The notes under the pieces are model-generated. The model was not told the DNA's origin and did not search any database. It was given only the letters and a program-made list of their open reading frames with translations. From an uncultured Alistipes sp. (GTDB lineage: Bacteria > Bacteroidota > Bacteroidia > Bacteroidales > Rikenellaceae), in the NCBI GenBank assembly GCA_947629705.1, contig CANREN010000002.1, forward strand, positions 132,226 through 196,225: a stretch of DNA of 64,000 nucleotides, written 5' to 3'. This document shows positions 46,798-55,424 of the stretch, in pieces. The position numbers and the translations under genes are program-made. The number at the start of each line of letters is the position of its first letter. The stretch's first letter is position 1.

Positions 46798-47340
46798 ATG
46801 AAAGAGGTCATACAACTCTGCGACAAAAAATTCCGCGTCCTGATTCCCGCCGAAAAGATCGACGAAGCCGTCTCGTCCGTAGCCCGCCGCATCAACGCCG
46901 ACTATGCCGAAAAAGAGACGCCGATTTTTCTCGGCATCCTCAACGGTTCGTTCATGTTCATGAGCGACCTGATCAAAAAGATCGACTTCAACAACGAACT
47001 CTCGTTCGTGAAATTGGCCTCCTACGCCGGCGACCACACCACAGGCGAGGTCAAAACCCTGATCGGGCTGAACAACAGCCTGCGCGGTCGGCATATCATC
47101 ATCGTCGAAGACATTGTCGAGACGGGCGAAAGCATCTCCTACATGGTGCGCGATCTGGCGAAATACGAGCCGGCGAGCGTCGAAGTCTGCACGCTATTCT
47201 TCAAACCGGCCTGCTACCGCAGGGAGTTCCCCATCAAGTACCGGGCGATGGAGATCGGCAACGAGTTTATCGTGGGTTACGGATTGGACTACAACCAGTT
47301 GGGCCGCAGTCTGAAAGACATTTACGTCGTTACGGAATAA
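46798..47340 (+). CDS. hpt: Hypoxanthine phosphoribosyltransferase
   Basis: It salvages hypoxanthine (and often guanine) to IMP or GMP using PRPP. The 180-residue protein has the PRPP-binding loop IIIVEDIVETGES (about 100-112) and FLGILNGSFMFMSDLI, VKLASYAGDHTTGEVK earlier. The ATG at 46798 is preceded by a TAACTTTG element. Its TAA overlaps the queE ATG by one base (TAATG). Confidence 0.95.
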   Translation: MKEVIQLCDKKFRVLIPAEKIDEAVSSVARRINADYAEKETPIFLGILNGSFMFMSDLIKKIDFNNELSFVKLASYAGDHTTGEVKTLIGLNNSLRGRHIIIVEDIVETGESISYMVRDLAKYEPASVEVCTLFFKPACYRREFPIKYRAMEIGNEFIVGYGLDYNQLGRSLKDIYVVTE

Positions 47341-47975
47341 TGGCTATCGAGACGGACAATGCGCTTTTCGACGGCGGACGGCTGCTGCCGCTCGTCGAGG
47401 ATTTCTACACCATCCAGGGCGAAGGATTCCATGCCGGGAAACCGGCCTACTTCATCCGGTTGGGCGGATGCGACGTGGGGTGCCGCTGGTGCGACGCCAA
47501 ATACACGTGGGACCCGAAACGCTATCCGCCGGTCGATATCCGGACGATCATCGACCGCGCTACGGCCTGTCCGGCGCAGGCCATCGTCATCACGGGCGGC
47601 GAACCGCTGCTCTATCCGCTGGATCGGCTGACCGGCGAATTGCACGACCGCGGATTGCAGATCTTTTTGGAGACCTCCGGCACCCGTCCGTTCAGCGGCC
47701 GGTTCGACTGGGTGTGCCTCTCGCCGAAACGGCAGCATGCCCCGCTGCCCGAAGCCTTCGCCCGAGCGCACGAGCTGAAGGTCATCGTCGAATCGGCGGA
47801 GGATTTCGCGTGGGCCGAGCGCAATGCGGCGCAGGCGGGCCCCGCCTGCCCGCTCTATCTGCAACCCGAATGGAGCGTCGCCGAGAAGGTGATGCCCGTC
47901 ATCGTGGAATACGTCAAGGCCCATCCGCAATGGAATATCTCGATCCAGGCGCACAAATACATGCACATTCCGTAA
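47340..47975 (+). CDS. queE: 7-carboxy-7-deazaguanine synthase (radical SAM)
   Basis: QueE rearranges 6-carboxytetrahydropterin to carboxydeazaguanine for queuosine tRNA modification. The 211-residue protein has the CxxxCxxC cluster at Cys44, Cys48, Cys51 (GGCDVGCRWCDAKYTW), the preceding YTIQGEGFHAGKPAYFIRLGG and IVITGGEPLLYP. It overlaps hpt by one base. No other queuosine gene is in the window. Confidence 0.94.
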   Translation: MAIETDNALFDGGRLLPLVEDFYTIQGEGFHAGKPAYFIRLGGCDVGCRWCDAKYTWDPKRYPPVDIRTIIDRATACPAQAIVITGGEPLLYPLDRLTGELHDRGLQIFLETSGTRPFSGRFDWVCLSPKRQHAPLPEAFARAHELKVIVESAEDFAWAERNAAQAGPACPLYLQPEWSVAEKVMPVIVEYVKAHPQWNISIQAHKYMHIP

Positions 47976-47988
47976 TCCGCTCCGCTCC

Positions 47989-48270
47989 ATGAAAATCCGC
48001 GTCGGCAAAAAAGGATGGATAGTTGCAACGGGCATCGTCCTGTTCCTCACCGCATGGATCGCGGGGCGCAATCTGTTGCACGCCATCCGCACGAAACGCG
48101 ATATCCGTGCGCTGGAACGGGAAAAGCAAAGCTATTTGGAAAAAATCGGGCAGGACAGCTCGTTGGTCGAGCGGCTGCGATACGACGATTATCTGGAAGA
48201 GTACGCTCGGGAGCGTTTCCGTATGCAGCGGCGCGACGAGCAGGTTTATATCGTCGAGGAGGAGGACTGA
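47989..48270 (+). CDS. FtsB/DivIC-like septum formation initiator
   Basis: A 93-residue bitopic membrane protein with one transmembrane helix (VATGIVLFLTAWIAG, about 12-26), then a short coiled coil (RTKRDIRALEREKQSYLEKIG) and the YARERFRMQRRDEQVYIVEE end typical of the family. It links the division complex at the septum. It is the last gene of the hpt-queE unit and converges on the flippase gene with a 25-base overlap of coding ends. Confidence 0.88.
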   Translation: MKIRVGKKGWIVATGIVLFLTAWIAGRNLLHAIRTKRDIRALEREKQSYLEKIGQDSSLVERLRYDDYLEEYARERFRMQRRDEQVYIVEEED

Positions 48271-49739
48271 CCGATCTGGCGCTTGACGAGAGCGAGCGTC
48301 TCGCGGAACGCCTCTAACCGGAACACGGCGGAGAGCAGCACGTAAACGACGATCCCGACTGCGATTTCGACCGCCAGACGTCCCGCATCGCCGAAAGGCA
48401 GGCATCGCATGGCGAGCCGCACGGCGCCGTACATTGCGGCCGTAACGCAGGCAATCGGCAGCAAAGTCCGCAACAACCGGCGGATCGTCAACACGGTAAA
48501 CCGCATCGAAGCGGCGACGTTCACCGTCATCTCGCAAAAGGCGATGACGACCAATCCCCAGGCCACGGCCTGCACGCTGACGGGGATCGTCGCGATGAAT
48601 ACCAAGGTCATCAGCCCCTTTTTCAAAAACTCGATGCGCAGGATGATCCGGCCGTCGCTCCTGACTTTCAGCACGGTGAAGGCGATCATCGCCACCGGAT
48701 AGAACAGCCCGACCAAACAGATCACCTCCAAATAGGGCACCGCCGACATCCACTTCTCGCCGAGCAGCGCGGCGAACAGGTCGGGCGCCGCGGCCGAAAG
48801 GCCCGTCATCATCGGGAACAACAGGTAGGCCACGAGCATCACGATCTGCCGATAGCTCTCGGCAAAACGGCAGGCATCGCTGCCGACCTTCGCCAAAGCC
48901 GGAAAAATGACGTTCTGCACGGCGAGCATCGTCGAACTGACCGGTTGATCCTTGAGTTTCACCGCCTGGTCGAAGGCCCCGAGCACTCCGGCAGGATAGA
49001 GCCGTCCGATGACGAATTGCGGGATTTTATTGTAGATCGTGGTAATCAGCTCGGTGGTCATCAGGCTGAAACCGTATCGGGCCATCTGCCGCAGGGGATT
49101 CACTCCGCAAGCTCCGCCGGAGGGGCGCCAATCGCTGAATCCCCAAAGCAACCCGGCCCGCACGGCCGTCTGCAACAGGCGCAGGGCGACGATGCTCCAT
49201 ACGCCGCATCCGGCCAGGGCCAAACCGATCGCAACAAGTGCGCTGACCAATCCCGAGACGAACGTTACTTTCGAAAGCAGCGCGAACCGGAACTGCCGCG
49301 TAAGCAGGACGTTCTGCACGGCGCACAGCGCATTGACCGGCAGCAGCAAAAAGAAGACCGGCGCCAACGGCGCCAATTCGGGCATGTCGTAGAAACGGGC
49401 CGCAGCGGGCGCCGCCGCCACGCAAAGCAGGTAAAGCGCCGTCGAAACCCCGACGTTGAAGAGAAAGACCGACTTGAAATCGGCTTGCGACGGCTCCCTG
49501 CGACGGATGAGCGCCTGCGAAAAGCCGCTGTCGGCAATGACCAGCATCACGGCCGAAACCGCCGTCAGAATCGCCATCAAACCCCAGTCCTCCCGCGGCA
49601 GCAGACGCAGGAGAATGAGGCTGACAGCCATCTGCATCAATGCCGTACCGACCTTTTCGGCCAGATTCCAGGCCACGCCGCGCGCTACCTTGTCCCGCAG
49701 GGCACCGTTTTTTTCACAAGCTGTCAATTCGGGTTTCAT
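48246..49739 (-). CDS. Polysaccharide flippase (MOP/Wzx-like, lipopolysaccharide biosynthesis protein)
   Basis: A 497-residue protein with about 14 hydrophobic helices and the MOP-family beginning RGVAWNLAEKVGTALMQMAVSLILLRLLPREDWGLMAI. Members flip lipid-linked oligosaccharide across the inner membrane. It resembles WzxC-type exporters. No glycosyltransferases are near, so the glycan is unknown. The start at 49739 (MKPELTACEKNG) avoids overlap with pyk, whose stop is 30 bases upstream on the same strand. The 3' end overlaps the convergent divIC-like gene by 25 bases. Confidence 0.87.
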   Translation of the reverse strand: MKPELTACEKNGALRDKVARGVAWNLAEKVGTALMQMAVSLILLRLLPREDWGLMAILTAVSAVMLVIADSGFSQALIRRREPSQADFKSVFLFNVGVSTALYLLCVAAAPAAARFYDMPELAPLAPVFFLLLPVNALCAVQNVLLTRQFRFALLSKVTFVSGLVSALVAIGLALAGCGVWSIVALRLLQTAVRAGLLWGFSDWRPSGGACGVNPLRQMARYGFSLMTTELITTIYNKIPQFVIGRLYPAGVLGAFDQAVKLKDQPVSSTMLAVQNVIFPALAKVGSDACRFAESYRQIVMLVAYLLFPMMTGLSAAAPDLFAALLGEKWMSAVPYLEVICLVGLFYPVAMIAFTVLKVRSDGRIILRIEFLKKGLMTLVFIATIPVSVQAVAWGLVVIAFCEMTVNVAASMRFTVLTIRRLLRTLLPIACVTAAMYGAVRLAMRCLPFGDAGRLAVEIAVGIVVYVLLSAVFRLEAFRETLALVKRQIGQSSSSTI

Positions 49740-49768
49740 CGTGTTCGGGGGGTTGTCGCGAACCTGCT

Positions 49769-51244
49769 TCAGGCCTCCGCCCTGCCGGCGTCGATTTCGG
49801 CATTGCGCCGGCGAATCGCCTTCACCGGCGCGATTTCGACATACGACGCCCCGCCGTCCTCGCCGAAACTTCCGCCCACGATCGCCAGCAGATCGTCTTC
49901 GGCGAGTTTGCCGGTCCGGTCGAGAAAATCCATCGCATCGGCCAGAAAGTGATAACGATTGTTCACGCCCCGCTGCCGGAGAATCGGAACGACCCCGTAG
50001 GAGAGCGCCAGAATGCGCTGGGCATGCAACGTATAGCATACGGCCACGACGGTTTTGCCGCCCCGAAAGGCGGCCACATAACGCCCCGTGCGTCCGCTTT
50101 TCGTATCGAGCACCACGCAGCGGATCGCCAGATTGGTCGAAGCCCGCACGGCCGAACGGGCCAGCTGCGCCGTGATTTCGTGGTTGACCGAAACCATGTT
50201 CATGTCGATCATCGGCCGGAAATGATCCTCGTCGCGTTCGATCTCCCGCGCCACGCGCGCCATGGTCTGCACGGCCTCGGCGGGATAATCGCCCATGGCG
50301 GTCTCGTCGCTCAACATTACGGCGTCGACCCGTTCGTAGATGGCGCTGGCCACGTCACTCACCTCGGCCCGCGTCGGACGCGGCGAATGAACCATCGAAT
50401 AGAGCATCTGCGTAGCGATGATGACGGGGCGTTTGGCCGCGATGCACCGCTCGACGATCCGCCGCTGGGCATTAGGGATCGCCTCGGCAGGCAGTTCCAC
50501 GCCCAAATCGCCGCGAGCCACCATGATGCCGTACGAAGCCTCGATGATCTCGTCGAGGTTGTCCAACCCCTCCTGGTTCTCGATCTTCGAAATAATTTTT
50601 ATCAAGCTGCCTCGGGTATCCAGAATGTCTTGAACGGCCTGCACGTCGCGGGCGCTCCGCACGAACGAATGGGCGATGAAATCGACATCGTGCCGCATGG
50701 CCCACTCGATGAACCGCCGATCCTTCTCCGTTACCGACGGAAGGTCGATGCAGACGCCCGGCACGTTGACGCTCTTGCGCGAGCGCAACATGCCGCCCGT
50801 AACAAATTCGCATTGCAGTTCGTCGTCGTTTTTGGAGACGACGCGCAGTTCCAATTCGCCGTCGGCGATCAGCATCCGCGCACCGACCGGAATGTCCCGC
50901 ACGATGGTCGGCACGTTCATGTAAACGACCTCGTGCGTCGTCTCGTCCGAGCCGGCCGAGCCGCGCACAGCCACCCGGTCGCCCTTTCGGAACCCGATCC
51001 CCGCCCCGCAGGCAGCGGCGACGGCGGTTACCCGAATCTCGGGCCCCTTGGTGTCGAGCATCACGGGGATCGCGGGATTCACCCGATGGACGGCTTCGAC
51101 GATGCGGGCGGCCCCCTCCTCGGTAACGTGCGCCGAATTGATGCGCACGACATCCATGCCCGCATCGCAGAGTTTGCGGACGAACTCTTCCGTTGCCCGG
51201 AAGTCCGACAACGTGGCAACGATCTTCGTCTTCTTTCGACCCAT
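49769..51244 (-). CDS. pyk: Pyruvate kinase
   Basis: It converts phosphoenolpyruvate and ADP to pyruvate and ATP. The 491-residue product has the TIM-barrel motifs MDVVRINSAH, MLDTKGPEIRV, IIKIISKIENQEGLDNLDEII, GIMVARGDLGVELP and AVMLSDETAMGDYPAEAVQTM, followed by the allosteric C domain. The Lys-Ile-Glu catalytic segment is present. The length is close to the bacterial norm. It is followed by the flippase gene after 29 bases. Confidence 0.96.
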   Translation of the reverse strand: MGRKKTKIVATLSDFRATEEFVRKLCDAGMDVVRINSAHVTEEGAARIVEAVHRVNPAIPVMLDTKGPEIRVTAVAAACGAGIGFRKGDRVAVRGSAGSDETTHEVVYMNVPTIVRDIPVGARMLIADGELELRVVSKNDDELQCEFVTGGMLRSRKSVNVPGVCIDLPSVTEKDRRFIEWAMRHDVDFIAHSFVRSARDVQAVQDILDTRGSLIKIISKIENQEGLDNLDEIIEASYGIMVARGDLGVELPAEAIPNAQRRIVERCIAAKRPVIIATQMLYSMVHSPRPTRAEVSDVASAIYERVDAVMLSDETAMGDYPAEAVQTMARVAREIERDEDHFRPMIDMNMVSVNHEITAQLARSAVRASTNLAIRCVVLDTKSGRTGRYVAAFRGGKTVVAVCYTLHAQRILALSYGVVPILRQRGVNNRYHFLADAMDFLDRTGKLAEDDLLAIVGGSFGEDGGASYVEIAPVKAIRRRNAEIDAGRAEA

Positions 51245-51290
51245 ACTATTTTATTAATCGGTAACCATATACACTTTCGACCCACCACTA

Positions 51291-51320
51291 CCCCCCCCGT
51301 CTCGGCGGGGGCTTCGGCCG
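51291..51320. repeat. GC-rich hairpin, inverted near copy of 37950-37978
   Basis: Read on the minus strand, CGGCCGAAGCCCCCGCCGAGACGGGGG resembles the element after the DUF349 gene. It lies in the 130-base gap between aroQ and pyk, possibly as a terminator for aroQ. Confidence 0.45.
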
Positions 51321-51374
51321 CAACCCGCAGGGTCTTGCGACTTCGGATTAGGCGCAGCATCGGTCGACGAAGGC

Positions 51375-51806
51375 TCACTCGCCGATCCGCTCCAACAACG
51401 CCTCGATCCCCAACCGATAGGAATCCAGCCCGAACCCCATCACGGAACCGATGACCACCGGCGCGAGCAACGACGTATGGCGGAACTCCTCGCGGGCCAG
51501 AATCGACGAAATGTGCACCTCGACGACGGGCACCGACACGGCCGACACGGCATCGCGCAAAGCCACCGACGTATGGGTGTATCCGCCGGCATTGAGCACC
51601 ACGCCGTCACAGCTGCCGTCGGCCTGCTGGATGGCATCGATCAACGCCCCTTCGTGATTGGACTGAAGATAATCCAATGCGACGCGGGGATAACGGGCTT
51701 TCAACCGCTCGAAATAATCCTCGAAACGCTGCGTGCCGTAGACCTCCGTATCGCGCCGCCCCTGCAAATTCAGGTTGGGGCCGTTCAATATCCGTATCTT
51801 CTTCAT
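51375..51806 (-). CDS. aroQ: Type II 3-dehydroquinate dehydratase
   Basis: It performs the third step of the shikimate pathway. The 143-residue protein has the whole set of family motifs: RILNGPNLNLQGRRDTEVYG, LQSNHEGALIDAIQ, VLNAGGYTHTSVALRDA and VEVHISSILAREEFRHTS. The ATG at 51806 is 27 bases downstream of a TACCTTTG element. It diverges from thiL. Confidence 0.96.
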   Translation of the reverse strand: MKKIRILNGPNLNLQGRRDTEVYGTQRFEDYFERLKARYPRVALDYLQSNHEGALIDAIQQADGSCDGVVLNAGGYTHTSVALRDAVSAVSVPVVEVHISSILAREEFRHTSLLAPVVIGSVMGFGLDSYRLGIEALLERIGE

Positions 51807-51832
51807 GCTGTCGGGCGAAATTCTGCCGTCGG

Positions 51833-51840
51833 CAAAGGTA
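51833..51840 (-). promoter_or_regulatory. -7 element for aroQ
   Basis: CAAAGGTA reads TACCTTTG on the minus strand; 22 bases away is the opposing thiL element. Confidence 0.6.
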
Positions 51841-51862
51841 TCGATAATTTCCGAATTATCCT

Positions 51863-51870
51863 TACCTTTG
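51863..51870 (+). promoter_or_regulatory. -7 element for thiL
   Basis: TACCTTTG lies 29 bases before the ATG at 51900, divergent from the aroQ promoter. Confidence 0.6.
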
Positions 51871-51899
51871 TCCGGTTTACTTCTTTCACGATTCATGCC

Positions 51900-52841
51900 A
51901 TGACGGAATTCGGTTTCATCGAACGGATCGCGGCCCGCTTCGCCGCACTCCCCGCCAACGGGTTCGAGGGCATCGGCGACGATTGCGCCGTGCTGCCCAT
52001 CGGGAACCACGAGGCGCTGCTCTTCACGACCGACCTGCTGACCGAGGGGGTGCATTTTCTGCGGGCGGCCACGTCGGCCCGCGAATTGGGACGCAAATCG
52101 CTGGCCGTCAATTTGAGCGATGTGGCGGCCATGGGCGGGCGCCCCGTCGCGACGCTGCTTTCGCTCTCGCTGCCGGCCGATACGGCCGACGACTGGGCCG
52201 CCGAGTTCATGGAGGGCTATCGGGAAGTCAGCGAACGATTCGGCGTGGCGTTGGCCGGCGGCGACACGACCCGTTCGGAGAGCGGCATCGTCATCGGCGT
52301 AACGGCCATCGGACGCACCGAGACGTCGCGCATCAAACGACGCAGCGATGCACGCGCAGGCGACACGATCTTCGTGTCGGGCGAACTGGGCGCCTCGGGA
52401 GCCGGACTTGCCGACCTGCTCGCGGGCCGCTATGACACGTCCCTTGCAGCCATCCACCGCAATCCGCAACCCCAAGTCGCAGAGGGCCTCTGGCTCGGGG
52501 CGCGGCCGGAAGTACATGCCATGATGGATTTGTCCGACGGATTGGCTTCGGATATTCGCCGCATCCTCGAACGTTCGCACTGCGGCGCCGAACTCGACAT
52601 GGAGCGGATTCCCGTGGCCGCAGGAGCCGATCTCCGGCTTGCGGCCTGCGGCGGAGAAGATTACAAACTGCTGTTTACGGCGGATACGGCCGCCGCAGCA
52701 CGATTGGCGGCCGATTATCGGGATCGGTTCGGCGCACCGCTCTACCCCATAGGGCGCATCACGGAGGGCACGGAACCCGTATGGCGGCAAAACGGCCGGC
52801 CGGCCGAGCTAATCGGACAGGGGTTCCGACACTTTGACTAA
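51900..52841 (+). CDS. thiL: Thiamine-monophosphate kinase
   Basis: It phosphorylates thiamine phosphate to thiamine diphosphate. The 313-residue PurM-like protein shows FEGIGDDCAVLPIG, FTTDLLTEGVHF, LGRKSLAVNLSDVAAMGGRP, GGDTTRSESGIVIGVTAIG and MMDLSDGLASDIRRI plus CGGEDYKLLFT near the end. The start at 51900 follows its promoter. Its end overlaps the convergent cca gene by 33 bases. Confidence 0.95.
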   Translation: MTEFGFIERIAARFAALPANGFEGIGDDCAVLPIGNHEALLFTTDLLTEGVHFLRAATSARELGRKSLAVNLSDVAAMGGRPVATLLSLSLPADTADDWAAEFMEGYREVSERFGVALAGGDTTRSESGIVIGVTAIGRTETSRIKRRSDARAGDTIFVSGELGASGAGLADLLAGRYDTSLAAIHRNPQPQVAEGLWLGARPEVHAMMDLSDGLASDIRRILERSHCGAELDMERIPVAAGADLRLAACGGEDYKLLFTADTAAAARLAADYRDRFGAPLYPIGRITEGTEPVWRQNGRPAELIGQGFRHFD

Positions 52842-54233
52842 TCCGCGCTCGGCGGCCAGCTCCTCCATCAAGGCGAACGCCGCCGGATACTCGTTGGGAA
52901 TCCGCCCGTCGAGAATCGCATCCTTGATGATCTCTTTGATTTCGCCGATCACCCGGCACGGCCCGATCCCGTATGTCCGCATGATGATCTCGCCCGTGAC
53001 GGGCGGCTGGAAGTTGCGGATGCGGTCGCGCTCCTCCAAATCCTTCATCTTGCGGCGCACCGACTCGAAATTGGCCATGTAGCGCTTCACCTTCGCGTCG
53101 ATGCCCGACGTAATGTCCGCTTCGCACAGGGTCATCAACGCCTCCACGTCGTCGCCCGCCTCGAACAGCAGGCGCCGCACGGCCGAATCGGTTACCATCT
53201 CCTCCGACAGGATGATGGGCCGCAGATGGAGGAAAACCAACTTCTGCACGAACTTCATGTGCTCGTTCAACGGCAGCTTCATGCGCCGGAAGATCGCAGG
53301 CACCATCTTCGACCCCAGAACCTCGTGTCCGTGGAACGTCCAGCCGGTTTTCGGATCGTAGGCCTTGGTCTGGGGCTTTCCGATATCATGCAGCATGGCA
53401 GCCCACCGCAGCCAAAGGTCGTCGGAGCGCCTCGAAACGTTGTCCAGCACCTTGAGCGTATGAATAAAATTGTCCTTGTGGGCATGTCGGCCGCGCCGCT
53501 CGACCCCTTTCAGCGCGTGCATCTCCGGAAATATCCGTTCCAGCAATCCGGTGTGTTCCAACAGCTCGAAGCCCATCGACGGCACGGGCGACAGCACGAT
53601 TTTGTTCAGTTCGACGATGATCCGTTCGCGCGAGACGATGCGGATGCGTTCGGCATTGCGGGCAATGGCATCGAAGGTCTCCTCTTCGAGCGTGAAGCCC
53701 AGCTGCGCAGCGAAACGGATGCCGCGCATCATGCGCAGGGGGTCGTCCGAAAAGGTGATATCGGGATCGCACGGCGTGCGGATGATGCCGTGTTCGAGGT
53801 CGTACATGCCGTCGAACGGATCGACCAACTCGCCGAAATCGCGTTCGTTGAGCGACCACGCCAACGCATTGATCGTGAAGTCGCGGCGCAGCTGGTCGTC
53901 CTCGAGCGTACCGGCTTCGACCTGCGGTTTGCGCGAATCGCGCATGTAGGATTCGCGGCGCGCTCCGACGAACTCCAATTCGACGCCGTGCACGCGCAGC
54001 ATGGCCGTACCGAACGTTTTGAAAACCGAAAGCCGGGTATGCAGCTCGTCGGCGAGCGTCTGCGCGACGTCGATGCCGCTTCCGACCACCACCACATCGA
54101 CGTCGGTCGAAGGCCGATGCAGGTAATGGTCGCGCACGTAGCCGCCCACGACATAGGCATCGACGCCCTTTTCGCGGGCAATGCGCGAAATCCGGCGGAA
54201 GATGGGATCGGAAAATTCCACGATGCGGCGCAC
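52809..54233 (-). CDS. cca: CCA tRNA nucleotidyltransferase with HD domain
   Basis: It builds or repairs the 3' CCA end of tRNAs. The 474-residue protein has GGYVRD (30-35) and the catalytic pair Asp44-Asp46 in STDVDVVV, then RRDFTINALAW, the RNA-binding FSDDPLRMMRGIRFAAQLGF segment and an HD domain (MLHDIGKPQ near 280). No suitable ATG exists near the start. I choose GTG at 54233, whose first G is also the last base of the stop of the upstream remnant (TAGTG); a TTG 11 codons upstream is the alternative. Operon with pdxJ. The 3' end overlaps thiL. Confidence 0.92.
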   Translation of the reverse strand: MRRIVEFSDPIFRRISRIAREKGVDAYVVGGYVRDHYLHRPSTDVDVVVVGSGIDVAQTLADELHTRLSVFKTFGTAMLRVHGVELEFVGARRESYMRDSRKPQVEAGTLEDDQLRRDFTINALAWSLNERDFGELVDPFDGMYDLEHGIIRTPCDPDITFSDDPLRMMRGIRFAAQLGFTLEEETFDAIARNAERIRIVSRERIIVELNKIVLSPVPSMGFELLEHTGLLERIFPEMHALKGVERRGRHAHKDNFIHTLKVLDNVSRRSDDLWLRWAAMLHDIGKPQTKAYDPKTGWTFHGHEVLGSKMVPAIFRRMKLPLNEHMKFVQKLVFLHLRPIILSEEMVTDSAVRRLLFEAGDDVEALMTLCEADITSGIDAKVKRYMANFESVRRKMKDLEERDRIRNFQPPVTGEIIMRTYGIGPCRVIGEIKEIIKDAILDGRIPNEYPAAFALMEELAAERGLVKVSEPLSD

Positions 54234-54421
54234 TATTTCACCTGCTTTTCGACCGCCTGCTTCCAAACCCGGCAGCCGGGCCCCATCAGATGCAGTCCGT
54301 CGTTCGAACGGGCGGGCAGCACCTCGAACAGACTGCGCTTTTGATAATTGTATTCGTTCTGCGCCGAGGCCGTACCGAGCGCGGACAACACGGCGGAGAG
54401 CAACATAAAAAAGTATTTCAT
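54233..54421 (-). pseudogene. SGNH/GDSL hydrolase remnant: signal peptide joined to the catalytic DxxH block
   Basis: A 62-residue frame. Residues 1-20 form a signal peptide ending in SAQ. Residues 24-36 (YNYQKRSLFEVLP) resemble the N-terminal start of Bacteroidetes SGNH hydrolases, which continues in intact proteins into a GNSIT-type nucleophile motif. Here it passes directly into ARSNDGLHLMGPG and a C-terminal helix, the family's block V, where Asp41 and His44 match the DxxH catalytic pair. The nucleophile Ser, the Gly and the Asn blocks are absent, so about 150 residues appear deleted in frame. The frame is intact and its stop overlaps the cca GTG start. Confidence 0.6.
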
Positions 54422-54456
54422 AATCGTTCCGAATTTTCCCCTGTTCGACAGTTCCG

Positions 54457-55182
54457 TCAATTCCGTTCCGGGCGCAGCTCCCGCCGGTACAGCTGCACGG
54501 TGTTTTCCAACCCGTAGTAAAGGGCGTCGCAGATCAGCGCATGGCCGATCGACACCTCGTCCGTCCACGGGATGCGTTGCAGATAGTAGTGCAGATTCTC
54601 TATGTTGAGGTCATGCCCGGCATTGAGCCCCAACCCCTGACGGCGGGCCTCCTCGGCGGCGGCGACATAGGGAGCGACGGCCGCTTCGGGCCCCGCCGGA
54701 TAGCAGCGGGCGAACGCCTCGGTGTACAATTCGACCCGATCGGCGCCGCAAACCCCGGCACCGGCGACCATCGCCGGCACGGGATCGACGAAGATCGAGA
54801 CGCGGATGCCCCGTTCGTGGAATCGGGCGGTGAGTCCGGTCAGCAAACCGCGGTTCGCTACCGTGTCCCATCCGGCGTTGGAGGTCAGCGCATCGGGCGC
54901 ATCGGGAACGAGCGTTACCTGCGCCGGACGCACCTCCATCACGAGGTCGACGAACGCGCCGACAGGATTTCCTTCGATATTTAATTCACAGGTCAGGACG
55001 CTTTTCAAGGTACGGACGTCGTCGTGCCGGATATGCCGCCCGTCGGGACGCGGATGCACCGTGATCCCGTCGGCGCCGAAGCGCTCGATATCCAACGCCG
55101 CCTGCACCACGTCGGGCCGATTGCCCCCGCGTGCATTTCGCACCAATGCGATTTTGTTGATATTAACGCTTAATTTCGTCAT
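54457..55182 (-). CDS. pdxJ: Pyridoxine 5'-phosphate synthase
   Basis: PdxJ condenses aminoacetone phosphate with deoxyxylulose phosphate to make pyridoxine phosphate. The 241-residue TIM barrel has [51 protein letters not shown] and [14 protein letters not shown]. It heads a minus-strand unit with the SGNH remnant 35 bases downstream and cca. The hairpin repeat pair lies just upstream. Confidence 0.95.
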   Translation of the reverse strand: MTKLSVNINKIALVRNARGGNRPDVVQAALDIERFGADGITVHPRPDGRHIRHDDVRTLKSVLTCELNIEGNPVGAFVDLVMEVRPAQVTLVPDAPDALTSNAGWDTVANRGLLTGLTARFHERGIRVSIFVDPVPAMVAGAGVCGADRVELYTEAFARCYPAGPEAAVAPYVAAAEEARRQGLGLNAGHDLNIENLHYYLQRIPWTDEVSIGHALICDALYYGLENTVQLYRRELRPERN

Positions 55183-55200
55183 AAAAAATTCATACCTTTG

Positions 55201-55348
55201 ACTTCGCCGAAGATACTCCGTCCCGGCATAATCGAGCTGTCGCCTGCTTCTGCGCTCGACTTTTCGTATCTTTGGCTGCGCCGAAGATACTCCCGCTCGG
55301 CATAATCAAGCTGTCGCTTGCTTCTGCGCTCGACTTTTCGTATCTTTG
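55201..55348 (+). repeat. Hairpin repeat family, locus 2 (tandem pair carrying the nadK promoter)
   Basis: Two 74-base units (55201-55274 and 55275-55348) are identical at 67 of 74 positions. Each ends GCTCGACTTTTCGTATCTTTG. Each centre is an imperfect hairpin around TGTC (GCATAATCAAGC / GCTTGCTTCTGC in unit 2). The units are the reverse complement of those at 17418-17560. The second TATCTTTG (55341-55348), with CTTG 20 bases upstream, is positioned as the nadK promoter, 76 bases before the ATG. Confidence 0.85.
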
Positions 55349-55424
55349 CCCGCAACAGTACCTCTCCGGATCCGGAAACCGGTTCCGGCGTGTAAAGTTA
55401 CTCACTTTTTTCGAATTTCCACCG

